This document shows, in pieces, positions 14,453 to 23,200 of a stretch of 41,089 bases of DNA (position 1 is the first letter of the stretch; each line of letters begins with the position of its first letter). The stretch covers positions 1-41,089 of the forward strand of contig CAZIOS010000024.1 of assembly GCA_964540905.1 (NCBI GenBank), written 5' to 3'. The translations under genes were made by a program, and so were the position numbers. Source of the stretch: VAYN01 sp964540905 (lineage in GTDB: Bacteria; Actinomycetota; Thermoleophilia; Solirubrobacterales; 70-9). The notes under the pieces are model-generated. The model had not been told where the DNA came from. It saw only the letters and a list, made by a program, of their open reading frames with translations, and ran no database searches.

Positions 14453-16753
14453 TCACCTGCGGCCTCCGCGCTTGTGGCGAGGATGGTGGCGCCGGCGGCA
14501 GTCAGCTTTCCCATGAGCGGCGCTGCGCCTTCGCTTGGGACAGACGACCCTTGGGAAATGCACCGGCGGGTTGGGAGAGCCGGGGACGAGCGTCCCCGGC
14601 GCCGGGTCTTCGGGCGGCGAGGGGACCGCCTGGCAGGCGTCGCCGTCGCATTCGATCGGCTTTTCGGGTTCGGGGAAGCCGCCCCCTTCGCGGGCGTCGT
14701 AGAGGTCGGCCGAGCCGGGGTCGCGGGGGACGAGCGAGTCGCCGCTGAGGAAGAAGGCGTCGCGGCCGTCGGCGGAGGCGTCGACGAAGGAGGAGGCTTC
14801 GCTGCTTTTGCCGGAGGAGATCAGGAAGAGGCAGCCGGCGGTCTTGTGACAACTGCCGACGCCTTGGGCCTCCCACTCGTATACGTCTGGGGCGGCGCTG
14901 GCGTCGGTGGGGACGATCGCGTCTGAGGAGTCGAAGAAGAGGCGCCTGCCGCCGCTGGAGAGGTCGCGGGGCTCGTAGGAGTCGGTGGCGCCTTCGCCCG
15001 TGCCGTTGGCGATCGCGCCGGGGATGGTGGAAGGGCCCTGTGGGCGCTCGCCGGTGGGGTTGCAGGAGAGGCAGGCGAGGGCGCCTTCGCCGCCGCCTTC
15101 GGGTGCGCTGTAGAGGTAGACCTCGCTGTCGGGCAGCCGCGTGCTCTGGTCGGTGTTGTCGTAGCCGGTGAGCCTGGCGGTGGAGAGGAATGCGAGGTGG
15201 GTTCCGTCCGGGGTCACGCGGGTGGCGCCGGTGGCCGGCGGGTAATCGCCGGCGAAGGCGGCGGGCGCGCCGGGGGCGATTTCGGCGGTGGTGCCCGGCG
15301 CCTGCCAGAGGTAGAGGCCGGCCGAGGTCAGGTAGTAGGCGCGGGAGCCGTCCTCGGCGGCGCCGAGGACGCCGAGGACACCGCCGGCTGGGGTGAGGTC
15401 GGTGGCCGCTTCGGTCTGGGCGTCGTAGCGGTAGAGGTGAGCGGCCTTGGTGAAAAAGGCGAAGCGGCCCTCAGCGGAGGCGGTTTGAAACACCCCTCCC
15501 CCTCCCTGCGCTTGATCAACCCAGACCGTGTGGGCGCCTTCGCGCAGGTAGAGGTTGCCTTCGTCAGTGAAGTAGACCCGCGAGCCATCGGAGTTGACCG
15601 CAGCGGCCTGGGCAGCGAGGCGGGCGCCCGGGGTGCCCTGAGTTTCGCCCGGCAGCAGGTTGATCAGCCGCAGCTCCCCCCCACTCCATTCATAGAGGTT
15701 GGCCTCGGCGGGATTGCAGGTCCCCCCAACTCCCGCCATTTCGGTCGCGTCGGGAGTCAGCTTGGCGCAGGTCGAGAGGACGACGTGGCGCAGGTCCGGT
15801 GAGGCGCCAGCGAAGCCCAGGTCGGCCTCCGTGGGCGAGGGGGTCAGCGCGCCGCCGGCGCTCTCGCGCAGGGAGTAGCTGCGCGGACAGGGTTCGGCTT
15901 CCCCGCAGCGGCGGCCGCCCAGCAACAATCCGCGGGCGAGGTCGGTGGAGAAGAGCTGGTAGGGGACGCCCGTCTGGGCGTTGCCGTAGGCGCCGGAGAC
16001 GGTGGGGAGCGTGATGTTCTGGGTGGCCCAGCCGGCTTCTCCTCCCACCCTGCGGGCGATGTATTGGGAGGCGGTCGGGGCGCCCTGGGCGCCGGCGCCG
16101 AAGGAGGCGCTGGAGCTGAAGGTCGCCGCTTCGCCGTTTTCGGAAGCCTGCAGGACGCCGCCGCCGGAGATCTGACCGAACCCCTGGATCGCGCCGCCGT
16201 TTTTGTCGACCGGCGAGACCAGCTCCCAGGCGCGGCAATCGGGCAGGCCGAGGGAGCTGTCTTCGAAGCGCAGCTGGGCGTTGACGCACTCTTCGGGGGC
16301 GGAAGAGGCGTTGGGCTGGGTGGTGAAGGCGTGGGCGAGCTGCGCTTCGCCGTTGCCGGTGGCGACGATGCGGTAGCGGTAGGTCGTGGCCGGCGTCAGG
16401 CGTTCGATCCGCTGCAGCGCGGGCTGGCCGGCTTCTTCTTCGCCGAGTTCTTCTTCGCCGAAGGGCGGCGCCTTGGCGGCGCCGGCGAAGCTTTCGCCGT
16501 TGTGCTGGAACTGCGCTTCGGTGAGGTACTCGAAGCGATAGGAGGTAGCGGAGCCCTCGGGGTCGACTTCGGCGTGGAGGCTGGCCGAGGTGGCGGTGGC
16601 GCCGGTGACCCAGGCGGCGGCGATCTGGGGCGGGCCGGCGGCTTGGGGGACGGGCGCGGCCGTCAGGGCCAATCCAACCGCGAGCGTGGCGGCGGAGAGA
16701 CCGGTGGCGACTCGGCCGGCGCGGAAAACGGCGCTATCGAGGCGCCGGATCAT
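14453..16753 (-). CDS. Exported FN3-like plus PD40/TolB-like propeller protein with basic tail
   Basis: The 766-residue protein has a signal peptide (AGRVATGLSAATLAVGLALT, ending near AAPVPQAAG). A fibronectin-III-like domain follows at about 45-145 (ATATSASLHAEVDPEGSATS and LTPATTYRYRIVATGNGEA). At about residue 171 is the signature LPDCRAWELVSPVDKNGG, frequent in Solirubrobacterales secreted proteins. Residues about 180-730 form WD40-like (PD40) repeats, seen as NSDGSRVYFTDEGNLYL, ASAEGRFAFFTKAAHLYRYD and TPDGTHLAFLSTARLTGYD. The tail is CPKRRRSAAHGKAD then CRRRHHPRHKRGGRR. The start is 21 bases after the upstream gene's stop. It is paralogous to the C-terminal two thirds of the protein at 20203-24243. 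The function is unknown, probably surface binding. Confidence 0.88.
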   Translation of the reverse strand: MIRRLDSAVFRAGRVATGLSAATLAVGLALTAAPVPQAAGPPQIAAAWVTGATATSASLHAEVDPEGSATSYRFEYLTEAQFQHNGESFAGAAKAPPFGEEELGEEEAGQPALQRIERLTPATTYRYRIVATGNGEAQLAHAFTTQPNASSAPEECVNAQLRFEDSSLGLPDCRAWELVSPVDKNGGAIQGFGQISGGGVLQASENGEAATFSSSASFGAGAQGAPTASQYIARRVGGEAGWATQNITLPTVSGAYGNAQTGVPYQLFSTDLARGLLLGGRRCGEAEPCPRSYSLRESAGGALTPSPTEADLGFAGASPDLRHVVLSTCAKLTPDATEMAGVGGTCNPAEANLYEWSGGELRLINLLPGETQGTPGARLAAQAAAVNSDGSRVYFTDEGNLYLREGAHTVWVDQAQGGGGVFQTASAEGRFAFFTKAAHLYRYDAQTEAATDLTPAGGVLGVLGAAEDGSRAYYLTSAGLYLWQAPGTTAEIAPGAPAAFAGDYPPATGATRVTPDGTHLAFLSTARLTGYDNTDQSTRLPDSEVYLYSAPEGGGEGALACLSCNPTGERPQGPSTIPGAIANGTGEGATDSYEPRDLSSGGRRLFFDSSDAIVPTDASAAPDVYEWEAQGVGSCHKTAGCLFLISSGKSSEASSFVDASADGRDAFFLSGDSLVPRDPGSADLYDAREGGGFPEPEKPIECDGDACQAVPSPPEDPAPGTLVPGSPNPPVHFPRVVCPKRRRSAAHGKADCRRRHHPRHKRGGRR

Positions 16754-16774
16754 CGAGCCCCGTCACAACCGGCC

Positions 16775-19700
16775 CTACCACGCGCCGCCAAGGCGGCCGA
16801 GCAGGGCTCGATCGAGCTGGCGCTTTGAGGCCCTGTGGTGACGCTTGCCCTTGCCGCCCTTCTTCGACTTCCCCCCGCAGCTGTTGGCGACCTTGGGGGT
16901 CGTGTCGTAGACCTTGCCGTTCTGCCCGGTGAAGTCGGCAACTGCCTTGGTTTTCGCCTGCGGCGAGCAGAGGTTTTCGGAGTTGACGATCAGGCTCTTC
17001 TTGCCGGCGAACATTTCCAGCGTGAACTTGGAGACCGGCGCGTCTGGGACGACTTCGAAGCTGTTGCGCAAGCCGTCTTCTTTACCGGTGTCCACCTTCC
17101 CATCCAGCAGGACCCTGATCTGGCCATTGAGTTCCGCCACCAGGTCCGGCAGTTCGTGGCCGAAGCCGACGCCGAGGTAGACAGGACCGGAGAGCGGTTT
17201 GTCGAGAAGCGGGGTGACCGCGGTTGCCTTGCCGTAGATCGAGGCCGCCGGACAGGTCTGGGAGGCGAGCTGGGGCCGGGTGCAGACCGTTTTGATGTGC
17301 CCCTGTTCGAGGAAGGAGCTGTGAGGCAGCGTCACCTGGGCCGAGGCGATGTTGGCGTAGGAGCCCTGCGGATAGGTCAGTACCGCTTTGAGCGCGGGGA
17401 AGGTGTGGCGCTTGGTGCCGCCCTTGAGGCTGATCGCCAGCTTCGGCTTGAAACCGAGGTTCGAGCAGCCGCCGACCTGGAAGGGGTTGGAGAGCGGCGC
17501 GGCCTGCCCGAGCACCGAGGTGAGCGAGCCGGCGATCGTCTTCTTTTCGCAGCTGGTCGGGTTGAGGGTGAATTCGTGACGGGGCAGCTGCAGCGCGATC
17601 GAGCGGACGTCGAGCGGGATCCCCTGCAGGATGTGGGGGATTTCGTCGGAGACGGCGGTGATCTGGGCGGTGTAGGGGTCGACCTGCAGGGCGTTGCGGA
17701 CGACGACGGTGCCGAGGTCGTAGGGCCCGGCGACGGCGGGGGTGACGATCGCCAGGCTTAGCGGGGCCCCCTTGTAGGGGCCGGCGAGGTAGGCCCTGCC
17801 GGTGGCGTAGTAGGGGGTCAGCCCCGCCCCGGCGCCGACGGTGACGGCGCCGACTTCAGAGGCCGCCGGACAGGAGGGGCTCTGCTGCTCGGCCGTGCCG
17901 CTCTTGGCCGCGGCGGCGGCGAGGGCGGAGTCGGGACACTCGGCGATGCCGGCCAGCTTGCCGATCAGCCCTTCGGGCAGGGTCAGGCTGAGGCCCTTCA
18001 GTTCCTGGGAGCCGTCTTCGCGGCTGAGCTTGAGGACGAAGGGGCTGTAGGCGCCGGCGAGGGGGTTGAGGGTGCCGGCGGCGAAGGCCGGGTGGTTGGG
18101 CTCGGCGGCGGCGCTGGGGGCGCAGCCCTGGGTGATCTGGAAGTTGGCGGTGGGTTCGGCCGGCGGCCCCGATTCCGGCGCCGACCAGGGGGTCAGCTGG
18201 GAAGTGACGATGTATTTGCCGCAGACCGAGGGGGTCCGCAGGGCGGCGCGCTGTCCGGCGAAGAAGTGGGTCCGCAGTTCACTGAAGGGGAACTGGGGGC
18301 TGTTGTCGACCACCGTTTCCAGCTGGCCGCTGGTGGCGTTGGCGCGGATTTCACCGGGGATCTTGACGACGACGCCGGTGGTGGGGTCGTTGACGACGAT
18401 GTAGAGGGCGAGGAGGGAGTGGAAGGGGTTTTCGGCTTGCTTGGCGACGTAGATGTCTCCTTGCAGGACGCCGGGAAGGGCCGGGGTTTCCAGTTCGACG
18501 CTGCCGATCTTGGAGGCGTTGGGGCAATTGGGGGCGGCGGCGTTGGGCTGGCCGGAGGGGCTCATGCCGAGGGCCGAGAGGGAGCAGCCCTGCAGGCCGT
18601 TGGCCGAGGAGGGGTTGACGGTCATCCCTTCGGGCAGGGTGACCACCGCCTTCTTCAGCGGCGGGGTGCCAAGCGTTTCGGTGCCTTCGCTCTGGGGGAT
18701 CTTGAGGTCGACTTCCAGGCCGGTGGGGCTGTCGGCGCGGTTGGTGGAGGGGGTGGCGGTGATCGTCGGGTTGAAGAGGCCTTCGAGCTGGTTGCAGCCG
18801 CTGACCGGTTCTGACTGGGAGGTTGAGGTCACCCAGTTGGGTTCGGCCAGGTTGGGTTCGCCGTCGGGGAGGTAGGAGCCGGGGTGCTGCCAGGAGTCCA
18901 TATGGACGGAGGTGATCAGGGGTTCGCCCGAGCAGTCGGACGGCATGGTCAGGGTGGGGACGTGTTTCGAGGCTTCGAGGAGCGAGCCGTCGCGGGTATA
19001 GGGGTCGCCGTAGATGTTGGCGATGAGTTCGGTCAGCTGGATCTCGGGGATTTCGTCGCTGGAGGTGCGCAGCACGTAGCCCGCAGGCGTGGGGACGAGC
19101 GAGGCGTAGAGGACGTGGGCGCCGCCGAGGACGTCGACGAAGCCGAACTCGGCCGCTACGCCGCGCTCGGGGACCATGTTGTAGATGAGGTTCTTGACGC
19201 CGTCGCTGGAGATGGGGTAGGCGTGCAGGAAGCCGATCTGGCTTTCGGGTGGGCAGCTGGAGGTGCCGTCTTCAATGGCGTTTTCGCTGGGCGCGGAGAG
19301 CTGGGCGAGGGTGCAGAGTTCCGGCGTGGAGACGGCGGAGCCCGCGAGGCCCGGGGGCAGGTCGACGAGGATGTCGCGGGGATTCTCGACCGAGGTCGCG
19401 ACGACCAGGTTGTCAGCGGGTTCCCTCACCTCGGAGCCGAAGCCGATGTGGGTCGGCAGCTCGTAGGGGTGGGAACCCGCCTGGGTCGCATCGGCGCCGT
19501 CGGGGCCGAGGGCGGGGGAGCTGAAAAGAGTCGGGCCGAAGGGCGGGGGGCCTTCTTCGAGCGTGTTGGTGGCGCTGGCTTCGGCGGCGGGTGCTTCGCC
19601 GCCTGCGACCTTGACCGTGTTGGTGAGCACGGCGGGGGTGGGTCCTTCGTCGACGGTGACGGCGACTTCCATCTTCAGCGCGTCGTCGGGGTGCACGGTG

Positions 19701-20206
19701 CGACCCAGTTCGGAGAAAAAGGAGGCCTTGAGCTTGCAGGTGACGTGGGGCAGGGTGACGGTGCAGGCTTTGCCCGATGCGTTGAGGTTTTCGCCTTCCT
19801 GGCGCGGGGGGACCGCTTCGATGCCCGACCAGTGAAGGCCGACGTCGCGGACGGCGAGTCCGGCAGGCAGGGTGTCTTCGAGCTCGACTTCCTTGGCTTT
19901 CATCGCGGCGGCGCCGACGTCGGTGGCGGTGACGATGTAGGCATCGCAGCTCTTCCCAGTGAGGTCTGCGTTACAGATCGAGCCGGCGTTGTCGGCGGTC
20001 GAGAAGTCGGTCGGGGCGGCGAGGGATTCGATCGCCCAGCGGGGGGCAGCGGGGGTGGCGGCATTCGCCGCAGGAGCGAGGAAGAACGCCCCCAGCACAG
20101 CAGCCACCACGCCGGCACCGCTGAGAGCAGCGCGCCTGGCACGGCGCATCTTGGGAACGAAGCAGGGAATGCTGATGAGTCGGCAGAGGGTCGCAACGGT
20201 GGTCAT
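16775..20206 (-). CDS. Large exported protein of an uncharacterised paralogous family (member B)
   Basis: The 1143-residue product starts at the ATG 20206, which overlaps the upstream stop (ATGA). An alternative ATG at 20149 gives a more typical signal peptide (MRRARRAALSGAGVVAAVLG with cleavage near APAANA). Residues about 50-190 look like a DUF11-type repeat (EVELEDTLPAGLAVRDVGLH). The rest follows the same order as the protein at 10908-13802: GSHPYEL, DSWQHPGSYLPDGEPNL, KKAVVTLPEGMTVNPS, CPNASKIG, NPFHSLLALYIV, LNPTSCEKK, LKGGTKRHTFPALKAVL and CTRPQL. The end carries GGKSKKGGKGKRHHRASKRQ, basic but followed by LDRALLGRLGGAW. Numerous cysteines suggest disulfides. The function is unknown. 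Confidence 0.88.
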   Translation of the reverse strand: MTTVATLCRLISIPCFVPKMRRARRAALSGAGVVAAVLGAFFLAPAANAATPAAPRWAIESLAAPTDFSTADNAGSICNADLTGKSCDAYIVTATDVGAAAMKAKEVELEDTLPAGLAVRDVGLHWSGIEAVPPRQEGENLNASGKACTVTLPHVTCKLKASFFSELGRTVHPDDALKMEVAVTVDEGPTPAVLTNTVKVAGGEAPAAEASATNTLEEGPPPFGPTLFSSPALGPDGADATQAGSHPYELPTHIGFGSEVREPADNLVVATSVENPRDILVDLPPGLAGSAVSTPELCTLAQLSAPSENAIEDGTSSCPPESQIGFLHAYPISSDGVKNLIYNMVPERGVAAEFGFVDVLGGAHVLYASLVPTPAGYVLRTSSDEIPEIQLTELIANIYGDPYTRDGSLLEASKHVPTLTMPSDCSGEPLITSVHMDSWQHPGSYLPDGEPNLAEPNWVTSTSQSEPVSGCNQLEGLFNPTITATPSTNRADSPTGLEVDLKIPQSEGTETLGTPPLKKAVVTLPEGMTVNPSSANGLQGCSLSALGMSPSGQPNAAAPNCPNASKIGSVELETPALPGVLQGDIYVAKQAENPFHSLLALYIVVNDPTTGVVVKIPGEIRANATSGQLETVVDNSPQFPFSELRTHFFAGQRAALRTPSVCGKYIVTSQLTPWSAPESGPPAEPTANFQITQGCAPSAAAEPNHPAFAAGTLNPLAGAYSPFVLKLSREDGSQELKGLSLTLPEGLIGKLAGIAECPDSALAAAAAKSGTAEQQSPSCPAASEVGAVTVGAGAGLTPYYATGRAYLAGPYKGAPLSLAIVTPAVAGPYDLGTVVVRNALQVDPYTAQITAVSDEIPHILQGIPLDVRSIALQLPRHEFTLNPTSCEKKTIAGSLTSVLGQAAPLSNPFQVGGCSNLGFKPKLAISLKGGTKRHTFPALKAVLTYPQGSYANIASAQVTLPHSSFLEQGHIKTVCTRPQLASQTCPAASIYGKATAVTPLLDKPLSGPVYLGVGFGHELPDLVAELNGQIRVLLDGKVDTGKEDGLRNSFEVVPDAPVSKFTLEMFAGKKSLIVNSENLCSPQAKTKAVADFTGQNGKVYDTTPKVANSCGGKSKKGGKGKRHHRASKRQLDRALLGRLGGAW

Positions 20207-23200
20207 CGACTGGCCCTCCGGTTGACGTTGGCTCGCTTGTGCCTGTGGGGCTTCTTGTGCTTCTTGGCGTGTTTTTTCTTGTGATGCTTGGGGGGGCCCT
20301 GAGGATGGTTGGGGCCTTCTGGGGGGCCGTTGAAATTGGGGGTATTGGGGGACTGTTCGGGGCCGGCTTGGGTGCCTTCGGCTTTGCAGGCGTCGCCTTC
20401 GCATTTGATCGGCGTCGGCGGTGGGGCGAAGCCGCCTTTCACGCGGGCGTCGTAGATGTCGCGCTGAGTGTCGGTGTCGGTGGGGACAAGCGGGTCGGCG
20501 GTGGTGAAGAAGACATTTTCTCCAGAGGGGTCGGTGCCGATCAGCTCGACCGAGCTGAAGTTGTTGAAGTTGCCGGGGGGGCCCGCGGTGACGTCGCGCC
20601 CGTCGGAGATCAGATACAGGCAGCCGGCGGCTTCTTCGCAGCTCCCCGTCCCATCTTCCTGCCACTCATAGACGTTCTCGGCGAGGCCGCCGTGGGTGTT
20701 GACCGCGATGTCGTTGAGGGCGCCGGGGGTGAGGCCGGTCGGGCTCTGGAAGAAGGCGCGGCGGCCATCGGCGGAGATCGAGGGGGTGGCGGAGGGGTCG
20801 CCGGCGACCGCTTGGACAGTGGTCTCCGGCGGCACGATCCCCGCGTCGGCGACGGCGGCATTGCCGTTGTCGTCGAAGCCTCGCTGACCGATCGAGACGC
20901 GGTTGAGCCTTTCGCTCTGGGCGTCGTAGCGGTAGACCTGGGCGGGGCCTTCCGGGCGCGTCGCGTCGGGGGTCAGCGCGACGCGGGAGGTGAAGAGCAG
21001 GAAGCGGCCGTCGGAGGTGACGTTTGCCGTCGCTGGGCCGGGTGCCCACTGCTGGCAATCCGACTTTTCGAATCCACAATTTGCAGCGGAGAGGGTGGCG
21101 ATGAAGCGGGTCTTTTCTTCGGCGACGTCGTAGAGGTAGAGGTTGTTGCCGCCTTCGAGCGGTTCGTTGCCTTCGACGTTGGCGCCGGCGAGCAGGCCCT
21201 TGGCGACGAAGTAGACGCGGCGGCCGTCCTGGGAGATCGCCATCACGCCCTGCACCTGGGGGCCCTGGCCAGAGGTGTCCCCGGCGGAGACGTCTACCAG
21301 GTGGTCGCCCGTGAGCGGCTGTTGCTGGGGATCGCGGTAGAGGTAGAGGTTGCAGCCGTTGGCGCCGCTGGTATTCGTGCAGTTTTCGGCGTGGTCGCCG
21401 CTGCGACTGTCCTCGGAGGCTTCGTTCGTCAATTGCTGGGTGGAGAGGAAGTAGGCCAGCGAGCCGTCGGCGGAGGCGCCTTCGAACTCGGGTTGGGCAG
21501 GAGGCTGAGCCTGACAGGCAGCGTCGCACTGAGGCTCGGGGGCGGGCCCGGAGATCTTCACCGTGCGGGCATCTGCTGATTCGCCGTCGATGCGGGCGTA
21601 GAGGGTGTTGACGGGGACTTCGACTTCGACGTTTTTGCCGATGCCGCCGGCGCAGGGTTCGACTCCGAAATAGACGGTGCGGCCGTCGGCGGATAGAGCG
21701 CGGGGAGCCCCGGAGGAGCGGTTGGCGAGGGCCGAGCCACAGGTGCCGATCAGTTCGGTGGAGCCTTGCCCGCCGCTGACGGCGACGAGGAAGGGGTGTT
21801 CGGCCGGGCCGGCGTACTCGTAGATCGAGCGGTGCACGGTCTGGTCGAAGGCGGGCCAGAAAGGCGCGCCGTCGTCTGGGTAGACGAGATGAGAGAGATC
21901 GGCGGTCGCGACGATGCCCCCCTCATAGCTGAGTCCGTGGATTCCGGGGCCGGAGGCAACCGGGCCGATCGGCTCGAAGCTGCCGTCGGCGTGGCGGACG
22001 TAGAACCATTCGCGCGCTTCGAGGGAGGGCGGGGCGGGGAGCGCCAGGCCAAAGATCTCGCTGGCGGTTTCGACGTTGGCGGCCACCAGGTTGGCGGCAG
22101 AGAACTGGGTAGCGGGCGGGGTGAGCGGGGTGGCGCTCCAGCCGCTGGAGGTGCGGGAGAGTTCGTAGCCGTTGCCGGTGACGCCACCGCGGGTGGTAGT
22201 GCAGGACTGGGCGGCGGCGAAGCAATCCAGGGTGGAGGCGAAGAGGCGAGAGCCGTCCGCCGAGACGGCGAAACCGAGAGAGGTGGGGAAGAGCTGGCTT
22301 TGAAGCAACGAGCCGTTTCGCCTGGGCGGGGTGACCTGCTCATAGGCGCGGCAATCGGGCAGGGCGGTGGAGCCGTTGGCTTCGCGCAGGGACTCGTTGC
22401 CGCATTCCTGACTGACTTCGGCCGAGGGCGGGCCGGGCAGGTAGACGAAGGTGTTGTCGGGGGAGCGCTGGGTGCCGTTCACGTCGGTAGCCGCGATTCG
22501 CCAGTGGTAGGTGGTTTCGGGGCTCAGCTCGGTCAGGTGGGCGACGATCGCGACCGGGGAGCTGCCGCCGGGCAGGCTGGCCGGTTCGCAGGAGAGGGGG
22601 GTGTTTTCGTAGGAGGTGGTGATGCCCCATTCGACCTGGCAGGAGTTGACGGCGGGGCCGAGCGGGTTGATCTTGGCCTCAAGGGTGGCCGAGCTCGCCG
22701 TCACTTCGGTCGCTTCCTCGGCTTCGATCCGGGGTAGGACTTTGGTTTCCACTTTTTCGTCCTCGCTGTGGATTTCTTCGAGCGGCGAGGCGGTGTTGCG
22801 GGCGCGCAGGCGGTAGTGGTAGGTGGTTCCCGCCTGCAGGCCTTCGAGCGGGGCGTGCAGGGCGATCGGCGAGTTGCCGGTGAGCGGGTTCAATTCGGTG
22901 CCGACGGGGTCGCCTGCTTCATCGAGGCAGGAGAGGTTGCCGCCGTAGGTCTTGGTCGAGCCGAACTGGAAATGGCAGGAGGTGACGGGGGTGCCCTCGG
23001 GGTTGACGGTGCCGTGCAGGACGGCGCTGGTGCCTTCGATTGCGGTCGGCGCTTGGATGTTCGCTTCCAGGCTGACTTTGAAGACGGCGATCTGGTTCGT
23101 GCCGGTGCTGGCGGCGTAGAGGGTGCCGTCGGGGGCTACGGCGAGGCCGGCGGGTTCGGAGAGGTGGGCGGAGCCGAAGGACTGGGCGGGGGGGCAGCCG

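Noticed and set aside
13803..14456. Upstream extension of the exported protein to 14456
   Set aside because: Most of it is antisense to the nucleotidyltransferase and has no similarity to the paralogue. Only the short part near 13803-13940 might encode a longer signal peptide.
18884..20284. 466-codon open frame on the plus strand
   Set aside because: Antisense to the exported protein at 16775-20206, and the product is featureless Gly/Ala/Val-rich sequence.
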